This document shows positions 1 through 5,567 of a stretch of 6,177 bases of DNA, piece by piece. The translations under genes were made by a program, and so were the position numbers. The stretch is from Pseudomonadota bacterium (GTDB taxonomy: Bacteria; Pseudomonadota; Alphaproteobacteria; Ferrovibrionales; Ferrovibrionaceae). Every line of letters starts with the position of its first letter. The stretch's first letter is position 1. Below the pieces are notes generated by a model, which was not told the DNA's origin, ran no database searches, and saw only the letters and a program-made list of their open reading frames with translations. The DNA lies in NCBI GenBank assembly GCA_021793055.1, contig JAJYTL010000202.1:1-6177 (forward strand). The letters are read 5' to 3'.

Positions 1-221
1 ATCACCATGGTCTCGACGGCGCCGCCGCCAAGGCCGCCATAGGCCTCGGGGAAGGAAACCCCGAGCCAGCCGAGATCGGCCATCTGCTGCCAATATTCGG
101 CGGGCGCACCGGCATCGGCGGCGACGATCTTCCGCCACTGCTCGAACGGATACCGTTCGCGGATGAAACGCTCGACGCTGTCCTTGAGCTGACGCTGCTC
201 GTCGCTTAACGCAAAATCCAT
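1..221 (-). CDS. Acyl-CoA dehydrogenase, PimD-like small subunit (partial, N-terminus only)
   Basis: This is the first 73 codons of a flavin-dependent acyl-CoA dehydrogenase; the rest lies beyond the left edge. The protein starts MDFALSDEQRQLKDSVERFI and continues to LGWLGVSFPEAYGGLGGG (about residues 50-67). Both stretches are typical of the all-helical N-terminal domain of the family. The ATG at 221 has purine-rich GGAG and AGGG stretches just upstream, and the gene begins 16 bp after the stop of the preceding dehydrogenase gene, so the two are almost certainly co-transcribed. In Rhodopseudomonas and Bradyrhizobium, pimeloyl-CoA dehydrogenase is encoded by adjacent large (pimC) and small (pimD) subunit genes in this order. 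The N-terminus here fits a PimD-type small subunit, which is inference. The active-site half is not visible, so substrate and catalytic competence cannot be judged. Confidence 0.88.
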   Translation of the reverse strand, partial: MDFALSDEQRQLKDSVERFIRERYPFEQWRKIVAADAGAPAEYWQQMADLGWLGVSFPEAYGGLGGGAVETMV

Positions 222-237
222 CGCCCTGTCTCCGTTC

Positions 238-1425
238 CTATAAGCCCAGAACCATCTTGGCGATGATGTTCCGCTGAATTTCGTTGGAGCCGCCGTAGAT
301 CGTGTAGGCGCGGCCGTAGAGGAAGGAGCGCATCAGGCCCTCGCCATAAGCCGGCCCGATGGGCGGCTCGTTCTGGCCCTCCCGCACCGGATCGTAGGGC
401 GTGGCGTAATTGCCGAGCGCCTCGACCGCGAGCTCGGTCAGCTTCTGGCCGATCTCGGAGCCGCGGATTTTCAGCATCGAGGCCTCGGGGCCCGGCGTCT
501 TGCCGCGCTCGCTGTCGGCGAGAATGCGGAGATTGGTATATTCCAGGGCCGTGAGCTCGATCTCCACTTCGGCGATCTTGGCCCGGAAGTCGTTGTCCTG
601 GATCAGCGGCCGGCCGTGGCAAAGCTCGGCCTTGGCGATCTGCTTGAGCTTGGCCAGCCGGTGTTTGGAATGGGCGACCTGGGCGATGCCGGTGCGCTCG
701 AAGCCGAGCAGGAACTTGGCATAGGTCCAGCCCTCGCCTTCCTCGCCGACCAGGTTCTCGCGCGGCACGCGGACGTTATCGAGGAAGACCTCGTTTATGG
801 TGTGGCCTTCGTCCAAGGTGATGATCGGCCGCACGGTGATGCCCGGCGTCTTCATGTCGATGAGCAGGAACGAGATGCCGAGCTGCGCCTTGACCTCGGT
901 GTTGGTGCGCACCAGGCAGAAGATCATGTCGGCTTCGTGTGCCTGGGTGGTCCAGATCTTATGGCCGTTGACGACGTAGGAATCGCCGTCGACCACTGCG
1001 CGGGTTTTGAGCGAGGCGAGGTCGGAGCCCGACCCCGGCTCAGAATAGCCCTGGCACCACCAGTCGTCGGCGTTAAGGATGCGCGGCAGATAGCGCGCCC
1101 TCTGGGCGTCGTTGCCGAAGGTATAGATGACGGGCGCGACCATCGAGAGGCCGAAGGGCGACTGCGGCGGGCATTCGCCGGCGGTCTCCTCGTCGAACAG
1201 ATAGCGCTGGGTCGCGGTCCAGCCGGTGCCGCCGAATTTCTTCGGCCAATGCGGCGCGCCCCATCCCTTGGCGTTCAGAATGCGCTGCCACGCCACCGCG
1301 TCCGCCTTCCGATAGGGGGTGCCGCGGTGGATCCGGTCGCGAATATCGGCCGGCAGGCTTTCCTTCACGAAGCGGCGAACCTCGTTCTGGAAATTGCGGT
1401 CTTCACGGCGGAAATTCAGATCCAT
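238..1425 (-). CDS. Acyl-CoA dehydrogenase, PimC-like large subunit
   Basis: This 395-residue flavoenzyme is predicted to introduce an alpha-beta double bond into an acyl-CoA and pass electrons to electron-transfer flavoprotein in the cytoplasm. The length is normal for the family. Visible landmarks are the helical N-terminal domain (1-120), the flavin/substrate signature YSEPGSGSDL (127-136), NGHKIWTT (153-160) and the C-terminal helical domain ending in IYGGSNEIQRNIIA (376-389). Medium-chain enzymes carry the catalytic base as YEG in that last motif; here it is YGG. A glutamate does occur at 243 in GFERTG, which aligns by eye with the helix-G catalytic glutamate of isovaleryl- and long-chain-type enzymes. 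The overall sequence resembles pimeloyl-CoA dehydrogenase large subunit (PimC), a partner of the next gene. The ATG at 1425 follows an AGGGA ribosome-binding site. Family assignment is firm; pimeloyl-CoA or another dicarboxylyl or ring-derived substrate is inference. Confidence 0.95.
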   Translation of the reverse strand: MDLNFRREDRNFQNEVRRFVKESLPADIRDRIHRGTPYRKADAVAWQRILNAKGWGAPHWPKKFGGTGWTATQRYLFDEETAGECPPQSPFGLSMVAPVIYTFGNDAQRARYLPRILNADDWWCQGYSEPGSGSDLASLKTRAVVDGDSYVVNGHKIWTTQAHEADMIFCLVRTNTEVKAQLGISFLLIDMKTPGITVRPIITLDEGHTINEVFLDNVRVPRENLVGEEGEGWTYAKFLLGFERTGIAQVAHSKHRLAKLKQIAKAELCHGRPLIQDNDFRAKIAEVEIELTALEYTNLRILADSERGKTPGPEASMLKIRGSEIGQKLTELAVEALGNYATPYDPVREGQNEPPIGPAYGEGLMRSFLYGRAYTIYGGSNEIQRNIIAKMVLGL

Positions 1426-1490
1426 GGCGTTTCCCTGGGGCGGTTGCTCGGATGGCGAGGTCGAACCGCTCGTCGTTTGTGAGACGGCAA

Positions 1491-1519
1491 AGACTAGGAG
1501 AGCCGTTGCGCGATTGCAA
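1491..1519 (-). promoter_or_regulatory. Possible sigma-70 type promoter of the acyl-CoA dehydrogenase operon
   Basis: Read on the minus strand, TTGCAA (1514-1519) and TAGTCT (1491-1496) are 17 bp apart and lie about 65 bp upstream of the ATG at 1425. The match to consensus is modest (4/6 and 3/6). The -35 element is also part of a small dyad, TTGC-N6-GCAA at 1506-1519, that a regulator could use. This is the best candidate I see in the 1426-1576 divergent region, not a demonstrated promoter. Confidence 0.28.
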
Positions 1520-1597
1520 GCGAGTGCGCCACGATTTGCACGGCGTTCGGTTCCGCGTTAGAGAAGCGGGCAGGCAATGCGCGAGAATGAGGACGGC

Positions 1598-2008
1598 ATG
1601 AGTTTCGATCCGGCGGCGGAAGGTTGGAAGGTGCCCGAGGAATGGTCGGGCTTCGTCGGGGAAATCGGACCTCTTTGGGTACGCCGGGGCGAGCGGGGCT
1701 TGCGCGTCGGCTTCGAGGCCGAGGCGCGGCACGCCAACATCCGCGGCGTCGTCCATGGCGGCATGCTGATGACGCTCGCCGATCAGATGATGGGCCAGCT
1801 CACCTGGTACGTCGCGGGCGGGCGGCCCTGCGCCACCGCCAGCTTGAGCAACGATTTTCTCAGTCCGGCGCGAATCGGCGAATGGATCGAAGGCGAGGCC
1901 GCCATCGTGCATCAGGGGAAAAGCCTGATTTTCGTCCGCGGCGATCTCAAGGCCGGCGACCGCCCGGTACTCTCGGCCACCGGCGTCTGGAAAGTCCTCG
2001 GCGCCTGA
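1598..2008 (+). CDS. PaaI-family hotdog-fold thioesterase
   Basis: This small cytoplasmic protein is predicted to hydrolyse acyl- or aryl-CoA thioesters. From this start it is 136 residues, the usual size of a single hotdog domain. The signature is VVHGGMLMTLADQMMG (about 51-66), the HGG loop followed by the central helix whose Asp (D62) corresponds to the catalytic acid of PaaI-type enzymes. Later hotdog strands follow at ASLSNDFLSPARIGEWIEGEA and SATGVWKV. Two in-frame ATGs are possible. I chose 1598 because GAGG at 1589-1592 is well placed as a ribosome-binding site; starting at 1577 adds seven residues (MRENEDG) behind a poorer site. The gene diverges from the dehydrogenase operon and converges with the ClC gene, whose stop is 12 bp away. 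A role in releasing CoA from intermediates of the neighbouring acyl-CoA pathway is inference. Confidence 0.9.
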   Translation: MSFDPAAEGWKVPEEWSGFVGEIGPLWVRRGERGLRVGFEAEARHANIRGVVHGGMLMTLADQMMGQLTWYVAGGRPCATASLSNDFLSPARIGEWIEGEAAIVHQGKSLIFVRGDLKAGDRPVLSATGVWKVLGA

Positions 2009-2020
2009 TCCGACCTTGCT

Positions 2021-3853
2021 CTAGGGACCGGACGCTTCGGGCGCGATGGTGCCGGGCCGCTTCCACCACAACCGGAGCGAGACCGAGCGGTTATGCTCCG
2101 CCGCGCGGACGACGGCGTGGGCGCCGAGAAGCTCGCGGCGGCTCACGATGCCGACCGCGCCGCCGGTGCCGCGATCGAGGATCGGGACGGCCGCGACGTC
2201 GGCCTCGACCATGCGCTCGACGAGTTTGCGGATCGGTTCGTCCGGATGGGCGAAGACGAGCCTCTGCCCCGCTACCAGATCGGCGAGACAGTCGCCAGCG
2301 GGTTCGGGCGCGGCTGCGGCGCGGCGCGCGTCGGACGCGGAAACCATGCCGATCACGCGTTCGCTCGCGTCGGTCACGGGATAGCTTTTGTAGCGTTTCA
2401 GTTGGCTGCGGCCTTGTTCGGCGGCGAAGAAGGCAAGGGCTTCCGCCACGCGCATATCGCCCGCGAGGCTCTCGACGGTCCGCACCATGATCCGTTCGGC
2501 GCGCAGCGTCTCGAAGGGGTCGGTGCCGTACTCGCAGATCAGATGATGGCCGCGGCGCGCCACCTTCTCGGTCAGGATCGAGCGCTTGAGCAGGAGTACC
2601 GTCAGCGCATAGGCGGCCGAACAGGCAACCAGGAGCGGAAGAAGCGCCGTCACGTCGTGGGTCGCCTCGAGGGCGAAGATCACGCCCGTCAAGGGCGTTC
2701 GCAAGGCGCCAGTCATCGTTGCCGCCATGCCGATCAGGGCCCAGAAGCCGACCGTACCAACCGGCAAGACATGGCCGGCGATGGCGCCGAGAGCGCCGCC
2801 CATGATCAGGAGCGGTGCGAGCACGCCGCCCGAGGTGCCGGACGAGAGCGCGATGGTCCAGATCGTGGCCTTGACGACAAGAAGGATGAGTGTCTCCCGA
2901 AAGGGAAACTGGCCTTTGAGCAGGAGCGCGATGACGTCATAGCCGACGCCGAGCGCGTGCGGCGCGATGAGCCCGCCGAGCCCGACCACAAGTCCACCCA
3001 GCATCGGCCACCACATCCAATGGATGGGCAGTTTGCAGAAGAGATCTTCGGCGCCGTAGACAAAGGTCGTCAAGGCCGCTGCGGCGAGCCCGCTGGTGAC
3101 GCCGAGGCCGGCGCAGAGAAGAAGTCCCCAGTCCGGCAGCAGTGTCGCCTCGGTGACAGGAAAGATCGGGCCGCCGCCGATCAGGAGCGGGCGGATCGCG
3201 GTCGCCACGGCGGCGGCGGTCGCGACCGGGAGGAAGCTCCGTGGTTTCCACTCGAAGAGCAACAGTTCGACCGCGATCAGGACCGCCGCGATCGGCGTGT
3301 TGAAGGTGGCTGCCATGCCGGCCGCGGCGCCAGCGACAAGGAGCGTCTTCCGTTCGGCGGCCGAGAGATGGAAGATCTGGGCGAAGATCGAGCCGAATGC
3401 GCCGCCGGTCATGATGATCGGACCTTCGGCGCCGAAGGGACCGCCGGTGCCGATCGCGATCGCCGAGGCAATCGGCTTCAGGACGGCGACTTTGGGTTCG
3501 AGCCGACTGTCGGAGATCAGTATGGCTTCGATTGCCTCCGGGATGCCATGGCCTCGGATCTTGTCCGAGCCGAAGCGCGCCATGAGGCCAACGACGAAGC
3601 TGCCGATCACCGGCACGACGACGGCGGCGAGGCCAAGACGGTTTGCCGCGGGCGAGACGAAGGCGAGCGAGAACCGGCCGTAGTAGGCAAGGTTGGTAAT
3701 GAGGCCGATCATCCGCATCAGGAGGATCGCGACCAGCGCGCTGACGGTGCCGGCCATGGCCGCCATGGCGATGAGCAACGGAACCCGGCGCGAGGCGGTG
3801 AAGTCGCCGAGCGCCTCGGGCGCGGGCACCGTCCGCGTCCTCCAACGGCGCAT
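2021..3853 (-). CDS. ClC-family chloride channel/transporter with C-terminal CBS pair
   Basis: This is an inner-membrane anion channel or Cl-/H+ exchanger of the ClC family, 610 residues from the ATG at 3853. The membrane part covers about 20-430. Its anion-pathway motifs are GHGIP (101-105, GSGIP in E. coli ClC), GAEGP (141-145, GREGP in the reference, with the gating glutamate kept as E143) and GGVLAP (342-347, GxFAP-like). By eye, the internal proton glutamate of E. coli ClC aligns with L197 (AVELLLFEW) and the inner-gate tyrosine with L427 (RSILTEKVARRG). Two CBS domains follow at about 453-515 and 524-580; such domains often bind adenine nucleotides and tune transport. The ATG at 3853 overlaps the stop of the marR-type gene (TGATG) and follows AGGG, suggesting translational coupling. 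A GTG at 3868 would add five residues but has a poorer ribosome-binding site. Channel versus exchanger cannot be decided from sequence. Confidence 0.95.
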   Translation of the reverse strand: MRRWRTRTVPAPEALGDFTASRRVPLLIAMAAMAGTVSALVAILLMRMIGLITNLAYYGRFSLAFVSPAANRLGLAAVVVPVIGSFVVGLMARFGSDKIRGHGIPEAIEAILISDSRLEPKVAVLKPIASAIAIGTGGPFGAEGPIIMTGGAFGSIFAQIFHLSAAERKTLLVAGAAAGMAATFNTPIAAVLIAVELLLFEWKPRSFLPVATAAAVATAIRPLLIGGGPIFPVTEATLLPDWGLLLCAGLGVTSGLAAAALTTFVYGAEDLFCKLPIHWMWWPMLGGLVVGLGGLIAPHALGVGYDVIALLLKGQFPFRETLILLVVKATIWTIALSSGTSGGVLAPLLIMGGALGAIAGHVLPVGTVGFWALIGMAATMTGALRTPLTGVIFALEATHDVTALLPLLVACSAAYALTVLLLKRSILTEKVARRGHHLICEYGTDPFETLRAERIMVRTVESLAGDMRVAEALAFFAAEQGRSQLKRYKSYPVTDASERVIGMVSASDARRAAAAPEPAGDCLADLVAGQRLVFAHPDEPIRKLVERMVEADVAAVPILDRGTGGAVGIVSRRELLGAHAVVRAAEHNRSVSLRLWWKRPGTIAPEASGP

Positions 3854-4248
3854 CACAGGCCCTGCCACACTTCGACCAGGGCCGGCGCGAGCCGGCGCAA
3901 CTCCTCAAGATGGAGCGCCGAGAGCGCGTCGAGCGCATGGCGGCCCGCTTCGGTCAGGTGGAGGCGCACCGAGCGGCGATCGTCATCGTCGCGCCGGCGT
4001 TCCAAGAGGCCGGCACGTTCCGCCCGGTTCACCAGCTCCACCGCGCTGTGATGGCGCTGTACCAGATAATAGGCGACATCGCCGATCGTCGGGCCGCGCG
4101 GATCGTCGTGGCCGCGGATGGCGAGGAGAAGCTGGTGCTGCATCGGATGCAGGCCGGCGGCGTGTGCCCGGTCCTCGCTCCAGCGTACGAACTGGCGCAG
4201 CCGAAGGCGAAGCTGCAGCAGCTGCCGGTAGGCTTCGTCGCTGATCAC
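3853..4248 (-). CDS. MarR-family transcriptional regulator
   Basis: This is a 131-residue dimeric winged-helix DNA-binding protein, slightly short for the usual 140-160 residues. An N-terminal dimerisation helix (about 5-30) precedes the winged helix-turn-helix. PTIGDVAYYLVQRHHSAVEL (53-72) gives the two HTH helices, and RRRDDDDRRSVRLHLTEAG (84-102) is the wing with the MarR signature DxRxxxLxLT. A final amphipathic helix completes the dimer interface. The start is GTG at 4248, chosen because GAGG at 4257-4260 lies 8 nt upstream. The gene is the first of a two-gene operon; its stop overlaps the start of the ClC gene by one base. A palindrome overlaps its own promoter, so autorepression relieved by a small ligand or an ion-related signal is likely. 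The inducer is unknown. Confidence 0.93.
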   Translation of the reverse strand: MISDEAYRQLLQLRLRLRQFVRWSEDRAHAAGLHPMQHQLLLAIRGHDDPRGPTIGDVAYYLVQRHHSAVELVNRAERAGLLERRRDDDDRRSVRLHLTEAGRHALDALSALHLEELRRLAPALVEVWQGL

Positions 4249-4276
4249 CTTATCTACCTCGCCTCGTTTTCACCTA

Positions 4277-4299
4277 AATATATCGTACCAAGATATATT
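4277..4299. promoter_or_regulatory. Probable MarR operator (perfect 8-bp inverted repeat)
   Basis: AATATATC (4277-4284) and GATATATT (4292-4299) are exact inverted repeats around a 7-bp spacer, centred on 4288. Size and symmetry suit a MarR dimer. The site is in an AT-rich island within otherwise GC-rich DNA, immediately upstream of the MarR-type gene and over its predicted promoter. Binding there would block RNA polymerase. Assignment to this MarR protein rests on position only. Confidence 0.65.
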
Positions 4300-4304
4300 C
4301 TGAA
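4277..4304 (-). promoter_or_regulatory. Predicted promoter of the marR-clc operon
   Basis: On the minus strand, TTCAGA (4299-4304) and TATATT (4277-4282) are separated by 16 bp and match the -35 and -10 consensus at 4/6 and 5/6 positions. The predicted transcript would begin near 4270 and carry a leader of about 20 nt with the GAGG site at 4257-4260. The -10 box lies inside one arm of the inverted repeat, as expected for a repressible promoter. Confidence 0.5.
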
Positions 4305-4494
4305 TAGCACAAGCGGGCGATGGCGGCAAGATTTTCGCGTCTCGCCCGTAGCGGCGTGAGCCGAGGTCGGCTCCGGCCTTGCCCTCGGCCGGGGGTCCTC
4401 TTCGGCGCCGCGGGCGGTGCCGCGGGCTGGGAACGACAGGGCGGGAGACGGACGCTCGGATTTGTGGCGAATCGGTAGTCAGAAAACAGGCAGC

Positions 4495-4516
4495 TGTCTC
4501 TATTTCGGCCGAGACA
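4495..4516. promoter_or_regulatory. Candidate enhancer-binding-protein site (inverted repeat)
   Basis: TGTCTC (4495-4500) and GAGACA (4511-4516) form an exact 6-bp inverted repeat with a 10-bp spacer. Its centre is about 85 bp before the transcription start predicted from the sigma-54 promoter, a typical distance for an activator site. It does not match the NifA pattern TGT-N10-ACA or an obvious NtrC site. A 6-bp repeat can occur by chance, so the case rests on position. Confidence 0.38.
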
Positions 4517-4564
4517 CCCCGTCGGACGACAACAAATCAGCGCCATAAAACCAAATTACACCTC

Positions 4565-4580
4565 TGGCACGCGTTTTGCT
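4565..4580 (+). promoter_or_regulatory. Sigma-54 (RpoN) promoter of the ABC transporter operon
   Basis: TGGCAC-N5-TTGCT fits the -24/-12 consensus (TGGCAC-N5-TTGCA/T) at every defined position, with the invariant GG at 4566-4567 and GC at 4578-4579. It lies on the same strand as the transporter genes and about 107 bp before the solute-binding protein ATG. The transcript should start near 4590-4591, leaving a leader of about 96 nt. Transcription would require RpoN and an ATP-dependent enhancer-binding protein, so the operon is probably induced by a specific signal such as nitrogen status or the transported compound. Confidence 0.8.
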
Positions 4581-4599
4581 GCGCGTGAGAACGCCGGAT

Positions 4600-4636
4600 G
4601 CGAAAGCGTCGGCGCTTCGCCGCCGGCGCGCCGGCG
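4600..4636 (+). repeat. Two adjacent hairpins in the predicted 5' leader
   Basis: GCGA-A-AGCG (4600-4608) can pair with CGCTTCGC (4613-4620), giving an 8-bp stem with one bulged base and a TCGG loop. Immediately after it, 4621-4636 is a perfect 16-bp palindrome (CGCCGG-CGCG-CCGGCG as a hairpin). Both lie between the sigma-54 start site and the ribosome-binding site at 4675. There is no following T-run, so they are not an intrinsic terminator. They could stabilise the leader or affect translation, or simply reflect GC richness. Confidence 0.4.
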
Positions 4637-4686
4637 CGGGTGAGAGCCGTGCGTACCGTTGCAACCCCTTTCGTGGAAGTGATCCG

Positions 4687-5550
4687 ATGCCGAACACCAA
4701 TGCCCCCTCCTTCGACACGACCCGCCGGCGCGCCGGTCGTGCCTTCGCGCTTGTCCTTGCCGCGTTGTCGCTGCCGGGCCTTGTGGCCTCGGCCGCGGCG
4801 GCGCCCTCGCCGATGTTGCCGCCCGCCGTCGCCAAGGCCGGCAAGATCACCTTCTGCAGCATGATCAGCCTGCCGCCGGTCGAGTTCATGAGCCCCGTCG
4901 GCAAGCCGATCGGTTCCGACATCGAGCTTGCCGATGGCATCACCAAGCGCCTCGGGGTCAAGGCCGAGTTCATCAACATGCCCTTCGCCGGGCTGATCCC
5001 GGCGCTGCTCGCCAGCCACTGCGACGCCATCATCTCGCAGCTCTTCGTCAAGCCGCCGCGCGAGAAGGTGATCAACTTCGTGCCCTACATGTATTCGCAC
5101 GAGGTGATCCTGTTGAAGAAGGGCACGCCCGGAATCAACTCGCTCGCCGACCTCTCGGGCAAGAAGGTTGCGGCGGTCACCGGCACCACGGCCACCAATC
5201 TCCTGGAGGACGAGAACAAGAAGCTGATCGCCGCCGGCAAGACGCCGATCAACATGATCATGTTCCCCGAAAACACCCAGGCCCTGCAGCAATTGCAGTT
5301 CGGCCAGGTGGCGGCTTACGGCGTCGCCTTCGAAGCGGCGGCCTATTATATCCACAAGGACCCGCAGCTCTTCGCCACTGGCGGCAAGCCCTATTACAAG
5401 ATCCTGACCGGCATCGGCGTCCGCAAGAACGAGCCGAAGCTTCAGGCGGCGATGGTGCACGCCTTGGCGGAAATGCGCAAAGACGGTTCGTATAACAAGA
5501 TTTTCGTGAAATGGGGGATCACGCAAGACGAGCTTCCGAAAAACCAGTGA
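4687..5550 (+). CDS. ABC transporter family-3 substrate-binding protein
   Basis: This 287-residue periplasmic protein captures a small solute for an ABC importer. The N-terminus has a basic stretch (TTRRRAGR, 11-18), a hydrophobic core (19-33) and an Ala-rich cleavage region near 34-40. There is no lipobox cysteine, so it should be a soluble Sec-type export product. Family motifs are IGSDIELADGITKRLGVKAEF (75-95), CDAIISQLFVKPPREKVINF (112-131) and LSGKKVAAVTGTTATN (156-171). C57 and C112 may form a disulphide. The carboxylate-binding Arg of amino-acid receptors is kept (R125). The acidic residues that hold the alpha-amino group are not: FCSMIS has Met59 and GQVAAYGVAFE has Ala214. The ATG at 4687 follows GGAAG (4675-4679). 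An upstream in-frame TTG at 4576 lies inside the sigma-54 -12 element and has no signal peptide at its start, so I reject it. The ligand is unknown. Confidence 0.92.
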   Translation: MPNTNAPSFDTTRRRAGRAFALVLAALSLPGLVASAAAAPSPMLPPAVAKAGKITFCSMISLPPVEFMSPVGKPIGSDIELADGITKRLGVKAEFINMPFAGLIPALLASHCDAIISQLFVKPPREKVINFVPYMYSHEVILLKKGTPGINSLADLSGKKVAAVTGTTATNLLEDENKKLIAAGKTPINMIMFPENTQALQQLQFGQVAAYGVAFEAAAYYIHKDPQLFATGGKPYYKILTGIGVRKNEPKLQAAMVHALAEMRKDGSYNKIFVKWGITQDELPKNQ

Positions 5551-5567
5551 TGTCCAGGTAGGGTCCG

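Larger units (their letters stand above)
4249..4686. other. Divergent intergenic control region
   Basis: This 438-bp stretch between the MarR-type gene and the solute-binding protein gene holds no convincing gene. It contains the marR promoter and operator at its left end and the sigma-54 promoter with its putative upstream site at the right. Between them (4305-4490) it is GC-rich, with a short dyad (GAGCCG/CGGCTC, 4358-4373) and a 9-bp direct repeat, gccgcgggc, at 4407 and 4419. I assign no function to either. From 4530 to 4560 the sequence turns A-rich, as is common upstream of sigma-54 promoters. Confidence 0.6.

Noticed and set aside
616..1482. Plus-strand open frame opposite the PimC-like dehydrogenase gene
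   Set aside because: The antisense frame lacks recognisable motifs, while the minus strand encodes a complete dehydrogenase with all family signatures.
2093..4051. Very long plus-strand open frame opposite the ClC and MarR-type genes
   Set aside because: Its translation is low-complexity, rich in Arg, Gly, Asp and Glu, with no family motifs. It mirrors two well-supported genes on the other strand and is an artefact of high GC at third codon positions.
4358..4373. Dyad GAGCCG/CGGCTC as a terminator
   Set aside because: The stem is short, there is no T-run on either side, and no gene ends nearby because the flanking genes diverge.
4407..4427. 9-bp direct repeat gccgcgggc as part of a repeat array
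   Set aside because: There are only two copies, 12 bp apart, in very GC-rich sequence, and no further units follow.
4274..4546. Possible 90-codon minus-strand gene in the intergenic region
   Set aside because: It has an Arg/Pro-rich translation with no motif, runs through the marR promoter and operator, and lacks a convincing ribosome-binding site.
4576..4686. 37-residue N-terminal extension of the solute-binding protein
   Set aside because: The TTG start lies in the -12 element of the sigma-54 promoter, upstream of the predicted transcript start. The extension would also bury the signal peptide. The ATG at 4687 has a good ribosome-binding site.
4537..5526. Minus-strand open frame opposite the solute-binding protein gene
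   Set aside because: It shows charged, repetitive composition without motifs, and the plus strand carries a signal peptide and family-3 binding-protein motifs.
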